A DNA stretch of 51,787 nucleotides from Bradyrhizobium neotropicale (GTDB lineage: Bacteria > Pseudomonadota > Alphaproteobacteria > Rhizobiales > Xanthobacteraceae), in the NCBI RefSeq assembly GCF_001641695.1, contig NZ_LSEF01000041.1, forward strand, positions 60,837 through 112,623, in the 5' to 3' direction. The notes beneath the pieces were generated by a model. The model ran no database searches. It was not told where the DNA came from and worked only from the letters and a program-made list of their open reading frames with translations. Below, one piece after another: positions 45,421 through 51,787 of the stretch; position 1 is the first letter of the stretch; every line of letters starts with the position of its first letter. The translations under genes and the position numbers were made by a program.

Positions 45421-46446
45421 ATGACGGCTTCTGGCAACGGGCGAGACGCAGGACAGGTCGGAGGCGCGGCCGGGCGCGTGCGCAGCTACGCCGCGTTCTG
45501 GTTCAAGGCGCTCGCGCAGCCGAGCATCGATCTCAGCTTGCGCACCCATCCCGGTCACATGACCCGGATCGTCGAAAGCCCCGGCCTGTCGCTGCCGCAG
45601 GACGAACTCGACAGGTTGATTACGCAGCTCCGCATCGTTGCGGCCAAGACGCTGCCGGCCGATCAGCTCACTTACGGCATCTTCTCGGGCGAGCGCGAGC
45701 GCCTCTCCCGCGCCATCGTCACGCTGATCTCCGAGGAGGACAGCGGCCGCCCGATCGCGTTCAACGCGCTGTCGGTGATGCAGGTCGAGCTCGACGGCGC
45801 GCCGGTCGACGTCACCCATCTCGGGCTGGTGATGGTCGACCCCGATGCGCGCGGGCAGGGCCTGTCCTGGGTGCTCTACGGCCTGACCACGCTTGTCCTG
45901 TTCCTGCGCGACGGCCTGCGCCCGCGCTGGATCTCCAACGTCACGCAGGTGCCGTCGGTGGTCGGCATGGTCAGCGAGACTTTTTCCGACGTCTATCCCT
46001 CGCCGCGCCCCGAGGCGCGGCCGAGCTTTGCCCATCTCCAGCTCGCCCGAGGCATCATGCGCCGGCATCGCAGCGTGTTCGGCGTCGGCGATGATGCCGG
46101 CTTCGACGAGAGCCGCTTCGTCATCACCGATGCCTATACCGGCGGTTCCGACGCCCTGAAGAAGACGTTTGATGCCGCTCCAAAACACCGGGACGCGCAA
46201 TATGGTGAGTTCTGCGCCCGCGAGCTGAACTACGATCGTGGCGACGATTTCCTGCAGATCGGCCACATCGATCTTGCGGCGGCGCGCAGCTATCTGTTCG
46301 AGCAGGTGCCGCACCGCTCGCTGCCCGGTCTGTTCGTCGCATCCCTGATCCTCGGGCTGCAACGGCTGGTGCTGCCGGTCATCTACTGGCTCGACGATCG
46401 CAGGACCTTCGGCACGCTGCGGCCCCGGCAGGGGAGCGACCGATGA
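45421..46446 (+). CDS. GNAT-like acyltransferase domain protein, unusual
   Basis: 341 aa from the ATG at 45421 (MTASGNGRDAGQVGGAAGRV). The middle contains a GNAT motif A: VTHLGLVMVDPDARGQGLSW followed by VLYGLTTLVLFLRD, where R-G-Q-G-L binds acetyl-CoA or a related thioester. The preceding FNALSVMQVELDG would be the beta-4 strand. The C-terminal third has an amphipathic or membrane-associated segment (LPGLFVASLILGLQRLVLPV, YWLDDRR). The substrate is unknown; a membrane-facing acyl acceptor is a guess. The stop overlaps the next ATG (ATGA), so the two genes are translationally coupled. Confidence 0.65.
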   Translation: MTASGNGRDAGQVGGAAGRVRSYAAFWFKALAQPSIDLSLRTHPGHMTRIVESPGLSLPQDELDRLITQLRIVAAKTLPADQLTYGIFSGERERLSRAIVTLISEEDSGRPIAFNALSVMQVELDGAPVDVTHLGLVMVDPDARGQGLSWVLYGLTTLVLFLRDGLRPRWISNVTQVPSVVGMVSETFSDVYPSPRPEARPSFAHLQLARGIMRRHRSVFGVGDDAGFDESRFVITDAYTGGSDALKKTFDAAPKHRDAQYGEFCARELNYDRGDDFLQIGHIDLAAARSYLFEQVPHRSLPGLFVASLILGLQRLVLPVIYWLDDRRTFGTLRPRQGSDR

Positions 46447-47660
46447 CGTCGGCCGTCGTCGCCAACGCGATCGTCAATCTCTGCGGCGTGATCGGGCTCG
46501 CCGTCGCCATGCTCGCGCTTCATCGCCGCGATGCGCATAGCCCGCTGACCGGACGCCTGGTGATCGCGCTCGGCATCGTCGCGCTGCTGTTCCTGGTCCG
46601 CAGCATCGCCTGGCTGAGCGAAAGCAGCCTGCTCGACGATCTCTCGGTGATCCCGGCTGCCGCGATTCCTTTCGGCGCGCTGATCGTGACCGAGGGGATG
46701 CTGCGGCGGCATGCGCCCCGCGCCATCAAGCTCGGGGTGATTATCGGCGCCGTCGTGCTCGGCGTCGGCGGTGCGCTGGGCCTCGGGCATTTCGATATGC
46801 CTTACGCGATTGCGCTGGCGCTGTTCCAGCTCGGCGGCTTCGCCGCTTGCGCCTTTCTGCTTGCGACGCGCGATCGCCAGTCGTTGATGGTGTCCGAAAA
46901 CCGCAGCATCGATCGCATGACGATCGGTGCCATCGTAGTCCTCCCCTTCATCGTCACCGATTTTCAGGCGCTGATGCCCGACATGCCGGTCAGGCTGGGT
47001 GCGCTCGGCGCGCTGCTCGTGGTCACTGCGGTCCTGATCGCCGGCAGCAGCGCCGAAGCACGCTGGCACGGCGTGCTCCTCACCGTGCTGCGGCTCGTGA
47101 GTTCGGCCCTGCTTGGTCTTGCCGCGGCCTTTGTCGCCCCCGATGTCGACGCTGCCCAGATCGCGCGCTTCTGCGCAATTGCGGTCGCGGGTGTGCTGAC
47201 CATCGGTCTGATGACGGACACGTTACGGGCCTACCTCGAATCCCGCGCACCGGGCGTGCTGAGCTCGGTCGCGATCTCGCCGGCAACCACGCGCGACCAG
47301 CTCATCGCGGAGCTGCTGCGCCATCCGCTGTTCGAGAGCGCGCGGCGCTACCGCGAACAAGATCTCGCGCCCTACGATCCCGCCTCGTTGCGCAACCGTC
47401 TCGCGACGCATCGCGTGCTGCGGCGGTTCGATGCGCCCTGGGGACATCCGCCGGCCGATCCGGCGGTGGAGCGGCTGGTGTCGCTGATGGCCGCGGGCAA
47501 TGCGACGCATCTCGTCGTGCTCTCATCCGACCCGATCGATCTGCTCGCGCTCGCGGTTCCCGTGATCTCAGCCGATCCTGCCACCGAGACCGCGATCGCG
47601 CTGGTGCAGCGTATCCTGATCATGACGGATGGTGCCGCGCAGGGCACGCCGAGCGCTTAG
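46443..47660 (+). CDS. Polytopic membrane protein of unknown function
   Basis: 405 aa. About eight hydrophobic segments lie in the first 270 residues (e.g. NAIVNLCGVIGLAVAMLALH, LVIALGIVALLFLVRSIAWL, LGVIIGAVVLGVGGALGLGH, TIGAIVVLPFIVTDFQALMP). A soluble C-terminal domain follows (ISPATTRDQLIAELLRHPLF, then YREQDLAPYDPASLRN, DAPWGHPPADPAVERLVSLM). The 7TM-like core plus cytoplasmic tail looks like a receptor or a carrier, but no catalytic motif (His-kinase, GGDEF, EAL) is present. Its start overlaps the GNAT gene stop. No family is recognised. Confidence 0.6.
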   Translation: MTSAVVANAIVNLCGVIGLAVAMLALHRRDAHSPLTGRLVIALGIVALLFLVRSIAWLSESSLLDDLSVIPAAAIPFGALIVTEGMLRRHAPRAIKLGVIIGAVVLGVGGALGLGHFDMPYAIALALFQLGGFAACAFLLATRDRQSLMVSENRSIDRMTIGAIVVLPFIVTDFQALMPDMPVRLGALGALLVVTAVLIAGSSAEARWHGVLLTVLRLVSSALLGLAAAFVAPDVDAAQIARFCAIAVAGVLTIGLMTDTLRAYLESRAPGVLSSVAISPATTRDQLIAELLRHPLFESARRYREQDLAPYDPASLRNRLATHRVLRRFDAPWGHPPADPAVERLVSLMAAGNATHLVVLSSDPIDLLALAVPVISADPATETAIALVQRILIMTDGAAQGTPSA

Positions 47661-47886
47661 GGTATATCGGAGCCCGGCATCTGCCAGCGCTCGCGCGTTG
47701 GCGAAATGTTGCACGCCTGGGAATTTGACATGCGCAACGGCCGGTCCCGGTTCGATCCGAAGCGCGTCAAGATCCGGTCGTATCCCGTTGCCGTGGCGAG
47801 CGGCGAGGAACTGCAGAAAGGCCCGTATGTGGCGGAGACCTTTCCAGGCGCACGTTGAAGATGATCATGTGATCGTGGAAGTTTGA
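47661..47886 (+). pseudogene. Rieske [2Fe-2S] ferredoxin-like gene remnant, frameshifted
   Basis: Two frames carry one protein. From an ATG at 47706, MLHAWEFDMRNGRSRFDPKR, then VKIRSYPVAVASGEEL and KGPYVAETFPGAR end at 47858. The continuation HVEDDHVIVEV lies in another frame and stops at 47886. The pattern WEFD.RnG.S..DP.r.KirsYPV matches the C-terminal half of Rieske proteins, normally preceded by CPWHGWEFD. Here the CPWHG cluster-ligand segment is missing and the N-terminal half is absent. Both a deletion and a frameshift point to a dead gene. Confidence 0.7.
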
Positions 47887-47957
47887 GACTGCTTTGCTGA
47901 TTGTGATTTCGACGCAACTGCGATAAGCCTCGCCCGCATTCATGGCGGAGACGAGCT

Positions 47958-48164
47958 TTGTCGAAACAATCCCTGCGAGAGGAAGCCGAGCGCCTGATCC
48001 GCGAATCGATGGAAAAGAAGACCATCGTCGTCAAGCAGGGCACGACCCGCATCGAGGCGGTCTGCGGCAAGTGCGGTGCCCCGAACCGGGTCCAGGCCCC
48101 CAAGGGGCAGAGCCGCGTCAAGTTCGCCTGCAAGCAGTGCGGGCATCAGCAAGAGACGCTGTAG
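47958..48164 (+). CDS. Small zinc-ribbon-like protein
   Basis: 68 aa. The TTG at 47958 is preceded by GGAG and gives MSKQSLREEAERLIRESMEK; the ATG at 47942 is in another frame. An N-terminal helix with Glu/Arg pattern is followed by VCGKCGAPNRVQAP and FACKQCGHQQETL, two CxxC knuckles typical of a zinc ribbon. The fold is similar to small rubredoxin-like or nucleic-acid-binding ribbons. Function is unknown. Confidence 0.7.
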   Translation: MSKQSLREEAERLIRESMEKKTIVVKQGTTRIEAVCGKCGAPNRVQAPKGQSRVKFACKQCGHQQETL

Positions 48165-48188
48165 TCGATCCCGCGCGATCAATGCTTG

Positions 48189-48298
48189 ATCCTCATTCTG
48201 AGGAGCCCGCGTAGCGGGCGTCTCGAAGGATGCAGGCCACGGCCGGGCCCCATGGTTCGAGACGCGCTTCGCGCTCCTCACCATGAGGGTCTTATGTT
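48189..48298. repeat. Dispersed bipartite palindromic repeat, copy R4
   Basis: CCTCATTCTGAGGAGCCCGC, then GCGTCTCGAAGGATG, a spacer, CATGGTTCGAGACGCGC and GCTCCTCACCATGAGGG. Same module order as copy R1 at 2923-3030. It lies between convergent genes. Confidence 0.8.
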
Positions 48299-48307
48299 GC
48301 AGCGAGA

Positions 48308-49153
48308 CTAAGTGCCTTCCACAAACCTCTTGAACGCCTCTGCATAGTCCGGATGCCAGCGCGACAAGGGCGGGCGGTTCTCGACGATGTCGCCGGCTGC
48401 CCACAGCATGCGCTTCTCGTCGAGTTCGCGCGGCACGTCGTTGTCCGGGCATAGGATGTAGAAGTCACCGGCCTCAAGCCGTGCCAGCATGAAATCGACG
48501 GTCTGCTCCGGCGTCCAGGCGCCGGCCGGCTTCTCGGTGCGTCCCTTCGCTGTCAGGCCGGTGAACACGAAGCCGGGGATGAGCAGATGCGCGGTGATGC
48601 GGCAATCCCGGGTGTTGCGCAGCTCGTGCTGGAGCGCCTCGGTGAACGCCTTCACGCCGGCCTTCGAGACATTGTAGGCGGGATCGCCGGGCGGCGTGGT
48701 GATGCCCTGCTTCGAGCCGGTGTTGACGATCAGGCCGGCCGTGCCGCGCGCGATCATGCCGGGCGCAAAGATGCGCGATCCATTGATGATGCCCCACATG
48801 TTGACGCCGATGACGCGCTGCCAATTGTCGGGCTCGCCGAACAGTGTGCTGCCGGGCTGGATGCCGGCATTGTTCATGAGGATGTCGGTACCGCCAAAGC
48901 GCGCGCGCACCGCGCGTTCCAGTTCCGCCACGCTCTCAGGCTTGCTGACGTCGGTGACGGATGTCATCACATTTGCGGCATCCGTAACGGATGACAGTTT
49001 TGTTGACGCCTCTGCCAGTCGCGTCTGGTCCACATCCACAACGCAAAGTTTCATCCCGGCGCGTGCGAAGGCCTTGGCGGCAGCAAGACCGATGCCGGAC
49101 GCGCCGCCGGTGATCACGGCAACATTGTCCTTGGTGATGGCGGGGTGCGGCAT
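48308..49153 (-). CDS. Short-chain dehydrogenase/reductase
   Basis: 281 aa from the ATG at 49153 (MPHPAITKDNVAVITGGASG), preceded by GGAGA. Classical SDR marks are TGGASGIG (cofactor), a CVVDVD segment at the end of beta-2 suggesting NAD(H), NNAG, Ser in IVNTGSKQGITT and the catalytic Tyr160-x-x-x-Lys164 (AYNVSKAG). The substrate is unknown. The gene is divergent from the aldehyde dehydrogenase at 49345, which suggests a shared alcohol/aldehyde pathway, but this is inference from position. Confidence 0.92.
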   Translation of the reverse strand: MPHPAITKDNVAVITGGASGIGLAAAKAFARAGMKLCVVDVDQTRLAEASTKLSSVTDAANVMTSVTDVSKPESVAELERAVRARFGGTDILMNNAGIQPGSTLFGEPDNWQRVIGVNMWGIINGSRIFAPGMIARGTAGLIVNTGSKQGITTPPGDPAYNVSKAGVKAFTEALQHELRNTRDCRITAHLLIPGFVFTGLTAKGRTEKPAGAWTPEQTVDFMLARLEAGDFYILCPDNDVPRELDEKRMLWAAGDIVENRPPLSRWHPDYAEAFKRFVEGT

Positions 49154-49344
49154 GGATCGTCTCCGGGGCAGGGGCGTTGCACTCGATCGAGCTATAACAT
49201 GGCGGTCAGTCGACCCTGCACAAGTGGGCATGGGTGCTCTTCGTTCCGCGCCGACTTTACGCCTATCCGGCACCGCTGTATTCTGTTCAACCTAACGATC
49301 CTGCCCAGATCGAGCCAATCAATCACCTCACAGGGAGTGCAGCC

Positions 49345-50841
49345 ATGGCTGTGTCGCAGGCTATTCCGATCACGCGCCATCCGTTCGCCAACGGGTCCTA
49401 CAAGCAGATGCTGATCGACGGACAGTGGGTCGACGCTGCTTCCGGAAAGCGCTTCGAGACACGCAACCCCGCCACCGGTGAGCTGCTCGCAACCGTTGCC
49501 GAAGGCGACAAGGAAGACATCGACCGCGCGGTTGCCGCCGCCCGCCGCGCCTTCGAAGGACCCTGGAGCAAGGTCAGGCCGTTCGAGCGGCAGAATCTGC
49601 TCTTGAAGCTCGCCGACCTCGTCGAGAAGAATTTTGACGAATTGTCGCAGCTCGACACGCTTGACATGGGCGCGCCGCTCAGCCGCACGCGTGCCTATCG
49701 TCTGCGCGCCATCGGCATGCTGCGCTACTACGCCGGCCAGACCACCGCGATCCACGGCGAGACCATCGAGAACTCGCTGCCCGGCGAGATCTTCTCCTAC
49801 ACGCTGAAAGAGCCGGTCGGTGTCGTCGGCGCAATCATTCCCTGGAACGGCCCGCTGACCGCGACGATCTGGAAGATCGGCCCGGCGATCGCGACCGGCT
49901 GCACCGTCGTGCTCAAGCCCGCCGAAGAGGCGCCGCTGACCTCGTTGCGCATCGCCGAGCTTGCGATGGAAGCGGGCGTGCCGCCCGGCGTCATCAACGT
50001 CGTTCCCGGCTATGGCGAGACCGCAGGCGCGGCACTCGCCTCGCACCATGATGTCGACAAGGTCGCCTTCACCGGCTCGCACATGACGGGCCAGTCGATC
50101 ATTCGTGCCTCGGCCGGCAACCTCAAGCGCGTCTCGCTCGAGCTCGGCGGCAAGTCGCCCGACATCGTGTTCGCGGACGCCGATCTCGATGCCGCAGTTC
50201 CGGGTGCGGCGATGGCGGTGTTCGCCAATTCCGGCCAGATCTGCAGCGCCGGCACGCGCCTGTTCGTCGAGCAGTCGATCTATGAGGAGTTCGTCGGCCG
50301 CGTTGCCGAGTTCGGCAAGAAGCTGCAAGTCGGCAACGGCCTCGATCCCAATGTCCAGATCGGCCCGCTGGTCTCCGAGCAGCAGCTCGAGCGCGTCACC
50401 GGCTATCTCGACCTTGGCCAGAAGGAAGGCGCGCGAGCGCTCGCCGGCGGCGGCCGCGTCACCGAAGGCGCGCTGGCCAAGGGCTTCTTCGTCTCGCCGA
50501 CCGTGTTCGCTGGCGTCCAGGACAACATGCGCATCGCGCAGGAGGAGATTTTTGGTCCCGTCATCTCCGCGATCGCCTTCAAGGACATGGACGAACTGGT
50601 CAAGCGCGCCAACAACACCACGTTCGGTCTCGGCTCGGGCCTGTGGACGCGCGACGTCAGCAAGGCGCATGCGGTCGCAAAATCGCTGCGCGCCGGCTCG
50701 GTGTGGGTGAACTGCTACCAGGCGATGGATCCGGCCGTTCCGTTCGGTGGCTACAAGATGAGCGGCTATGGCCGCGAATCCGGCAAGCAGCACGTCGAGG
50801 AATATCTCAACGTGAAGGCCGTCTGGATCAAGACGGCGTAG
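49345..50841 (+). CDS. NAD(P)+-dependent aldehyde dehydrogenase
   Basis: 498 aa. The ATG at 49345 has AGGGAG at a 7-bp spacing; the longer frame from 49234 is rejected. ALDH marks are VGAIIPWNGPLTATIWKIGP, FTGSHMTGQSIIRA, the general base Glu266 (LELGGKSPDIVF), catalytic Cys300 (NSGQICSAGTR), EEIFGPVISAI and PFGGYKMSGYGRESG. The enzyme oxidises an aldehyde to the acid in the cytosol. It is close in type to broad-range aliphatic/aromatic ALDHs (e.g. AldA, betaine or phenylacetaldehyde dehydrogenase). It is followed by an old-yellow-enzyme gene 116 bp downstream. Confidence 0.95.
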   Translation: MAVSQAIPITRHPFANGSYKQMLIDGQWVDAASGKRFETRNPATGELLATVAEGDKEDIDRAVAAARRAFEGPWSKVRPFERQNLLLKLADLVEKNFDELSQLDTLDMGAPLSRTRAYRLRAIGMLRYYAGQTTAIHGETIENSLPGEIFSYTLKEPVGVVGAIIPWNGPLTATIWKIGPAIATGCTVVLKPAEEAPLTSLRIAELAMEAGVPPGVINVVPGYGETAGAALASHHDVDKVAFTGSHMTGQSIIRASAGNLKRVSLELGGKSPDIVFADADLDAAVPGAAMAVFANSGQICSAGTRLFVEQSIYEEFVGRVAEFGKKLQVGNGLDPNVQIGPLVSEQQLERVTGYLDLGQKEGARALAGGGRVTEGALAKGFFVSPTVFAGVQDNMRIAQEEIFGPVISAIAFKDMDELVKRANNTTFGLGSGLWTRDVSKAHAVAKSLRAGSVWVNCYQAMDPAVPFGGYKMSGYGRESGKQHVEEYLNVKAVWIKTA

Positions 50842-50957
50842 TGCGCTTCGTTCCCGCGTTTCGCGGGAAGGAATATTGCCTTTGGGGGCGGCATCTTTTC
50901 CGGTAGCCGCCCCTCGCTATATGATGTGCATCCTTCCGCAGAGATCTTGGGGCCAAC

Positions 50958-51787
50958 ATGAAATTTCCGGCGTTGTTCAAACCGTTGCAGGTCGGTCCGT
51001 GCAGGCTCGCGCATCGCGTCGCGATGGCGCCGCTGACGCGCATGCGGGCGGAGCGCGAGAGCTTTGCGCCGCGTCCGCTCAATGCCGACTATTACGGGCA
51101 GCGTGCCACGCAGGGCGGCCTCATCATAGCCGAAGCTTCGCCCGTGCTCTCGCATGGCCGCGGCAACCCCGCGACGCCCGGCATCTATTCGGACGCGCAA
51201 ATATCCGGATGGCGCAAGGTTGTCGATGCCGTGCACGCCAAGGGCGGCGTCATCTTCCTTCAGCTCTGGCATGTCGGCCGCGTCTCGCATTCCTCCTTCC
51301 ATGGCGGCGCGCTGCCGGTCTCGGCCTCTGCGATTTCGATCAAGGCCGAAGGCATGCGGGCGATGACGGCCGACGGCAAGATCTCGGATTACGAGACGCC
51401 GCGCGCGCTGGAGACGGGCGAGGTCAAGGGTATCGTCGAGGCGTTCCGGCAGGCGGCCAGGAATGCGCTCGCCGCGGGCTTTGACGGCGTCGAGATCCAC
51501 GGCGCCAATGGCTATCTGCTCGAGCAGTTCCTGCAATCGCGCAGCAACCAGCGCACCGATCAGTACGGCGGCTCGATCGAGAACCGCGCGCGGCTGCTGC
51601 TGGAGGTGACGCAGGCAGCGATCGACGTCTGGGGCGCGAACCGCGTCGGCGTGCGGCTGTCGCCCTACGGCATTGCCAATGATTCCGGCGAGCCGGATCC
51701 GATGCCGCTCTACACGCATGTGGTGAAGGCGCTCGACAAGCTCGGCCTGGCCTATCTGCATTTCATCGAGCCGCGCTCCAGCGGCTC
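50958..51787 (+). CDS. Old yellow enzyme family NADH:flavin oxidoreductase (3' end beyond window)
   Basis: The first 276 codons are present. The start MKFPALFKPLQVGPCRLAHR, then VAMAPLTRMRAERESFAPRP, GGLIIAEASPVLSHGRGNPA and FLQLWHVGRVSHSSFHGG are OYE motifs, and the substrate-binding pair is His-x-x-Asn (VEIHGANGYLLEQFLQSRSN). FMN-dependent ene-reductases of this group reduce alpha,beta-unsaturated carbonyls, nitroesters or maleimides (NemA/XenB type). Signature GGSIENRARLLLEV is intact. The end lies outside the window, so the C-terminus cannot be assessed. Confidence 0.92.
   Translation, partial: MKFPALFKPLQVGPCRLAHRVAMAPLTRMRAERESFAPRPLNADYYGQRATQGGLIIAEASPVLSHGRGNPATPGIYSDAQISGWRKVVDAVHAKGGVIFLQLWHVGRVSHSSFHGGALPVSASAISIKAEGMRAMTADGKISDYETPRALETGEVKGIVEAFRQAARNALAAGFDGVEIHGANGYLLEQFLQSRSNQRTDQYGGSIENRARLLLEVTQAAIDVWGANRVGVRLSPYGIANDSGEPDPMPLYTHVVKALDKLGLAYLHFIEPRSSG

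Noticed and set aside
49192..50793. 533-codon minus-strand ORF opposite aldehyde dehydrogenase
   Set aside because: The aldehyde dehydrogenase is complete with Glu266 and Cys300; the antisense frame has no recognisable feature.

Overview
The window is a GC-rich (about 64-65% by eye) alphaproteobacterial chromosome segment, most likely from Bradyrhizobium or a close relative. Three things point there: the gene complement (HisN-type phosphatase, CpdR next to an N-formylglutamate amidohydrolase, an Hsp20 gene with a ROSE-type thermometer, a suhB/MmgR-like sRNA), the palindromic intergenic repeats, and a FixK/FNR-type box. No phage, plasmid, transposase or CRISPR gene was seen.

Layout. 1-1.3 kb: 3' part of an outer-membrane beta-barrel protein. 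1.4-7.8 kb (-): gltB-gltD glutamate synthase, with a mobile-looking repeat between the two genes. 8.3-11.8 kb: a secreted proline-rich protein, a secreted alpha/beta hydrolase, an Hsp20 gene under an RpoH-like promoter plus ROSE-like leader, and a divergent lysophospholipase-like hydrolase. 12-16.8 kb (-): a large dihaem cytochrome with an uncharacterised N-terminal domain, and an adenylate cyclase/TPR protein. 17-19.4 kb: a LysE exporter, a TauE/SafE permease and a divergent LysR regulator. 19.6-23.6 kb: a TctC-type binding protein with hisN, an sRNA, N-formylglutamate amidohydrolase, cpdR and tRNA-Val(GAC). 23.6-27.2 kb: small accessory genes and an AraC regulator. 27.7-30.7 kb: a formylglycine-generating enzyme with its adjacent Tat-type sulfatase. 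30.9-37.9 kb: flavin monooxygenase, enolase-superfamily enzyme, amino-acid/amide-type ABC binding protein with a FixK-like box, a degenerate esterase, a secreted hypothetical and AlkB. 38-43.4 kb: a membrane protein/response regulator/histidine kinase operon and a divergent membrane-anchored GH3 (NagZ-like). 43.5-47.7 kb: TetR, PspA, YiaAB, GNAT and a polytopic membrane protein. 47.7-51.8 kb: a decayed Rieske gene, a zinc-ribbon protein, SDR, aldehyde dehydrogenase and a truncated old-yellow-enzyme gene.

The best candidate for an undescribed system is the 43.5-47.7 kb locus. A TetR repressor gene and a PspA/YiaAB membrane-stress pair diverge from a 100-bp region with three copies of the palindrome TGAGCrayGCTCA. 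They are followed by a translationally coupled pair encoding an atypical GNAT-like protein and a multi-spanning membrane protein of unknown function. Other points of interest are the FGE-sulfatase cassette with its Cys-x-Ala-x-Arg target, the esterase that has lost its catalytic Ser and probably its His, the dihaem cytochrome fused to an N-terminal domain, and a 230-bp composite repeat flanking a 12.8-kb block in inverted orientation. All functional calls come from reading motifs in the translated sequence. No database search was possible.
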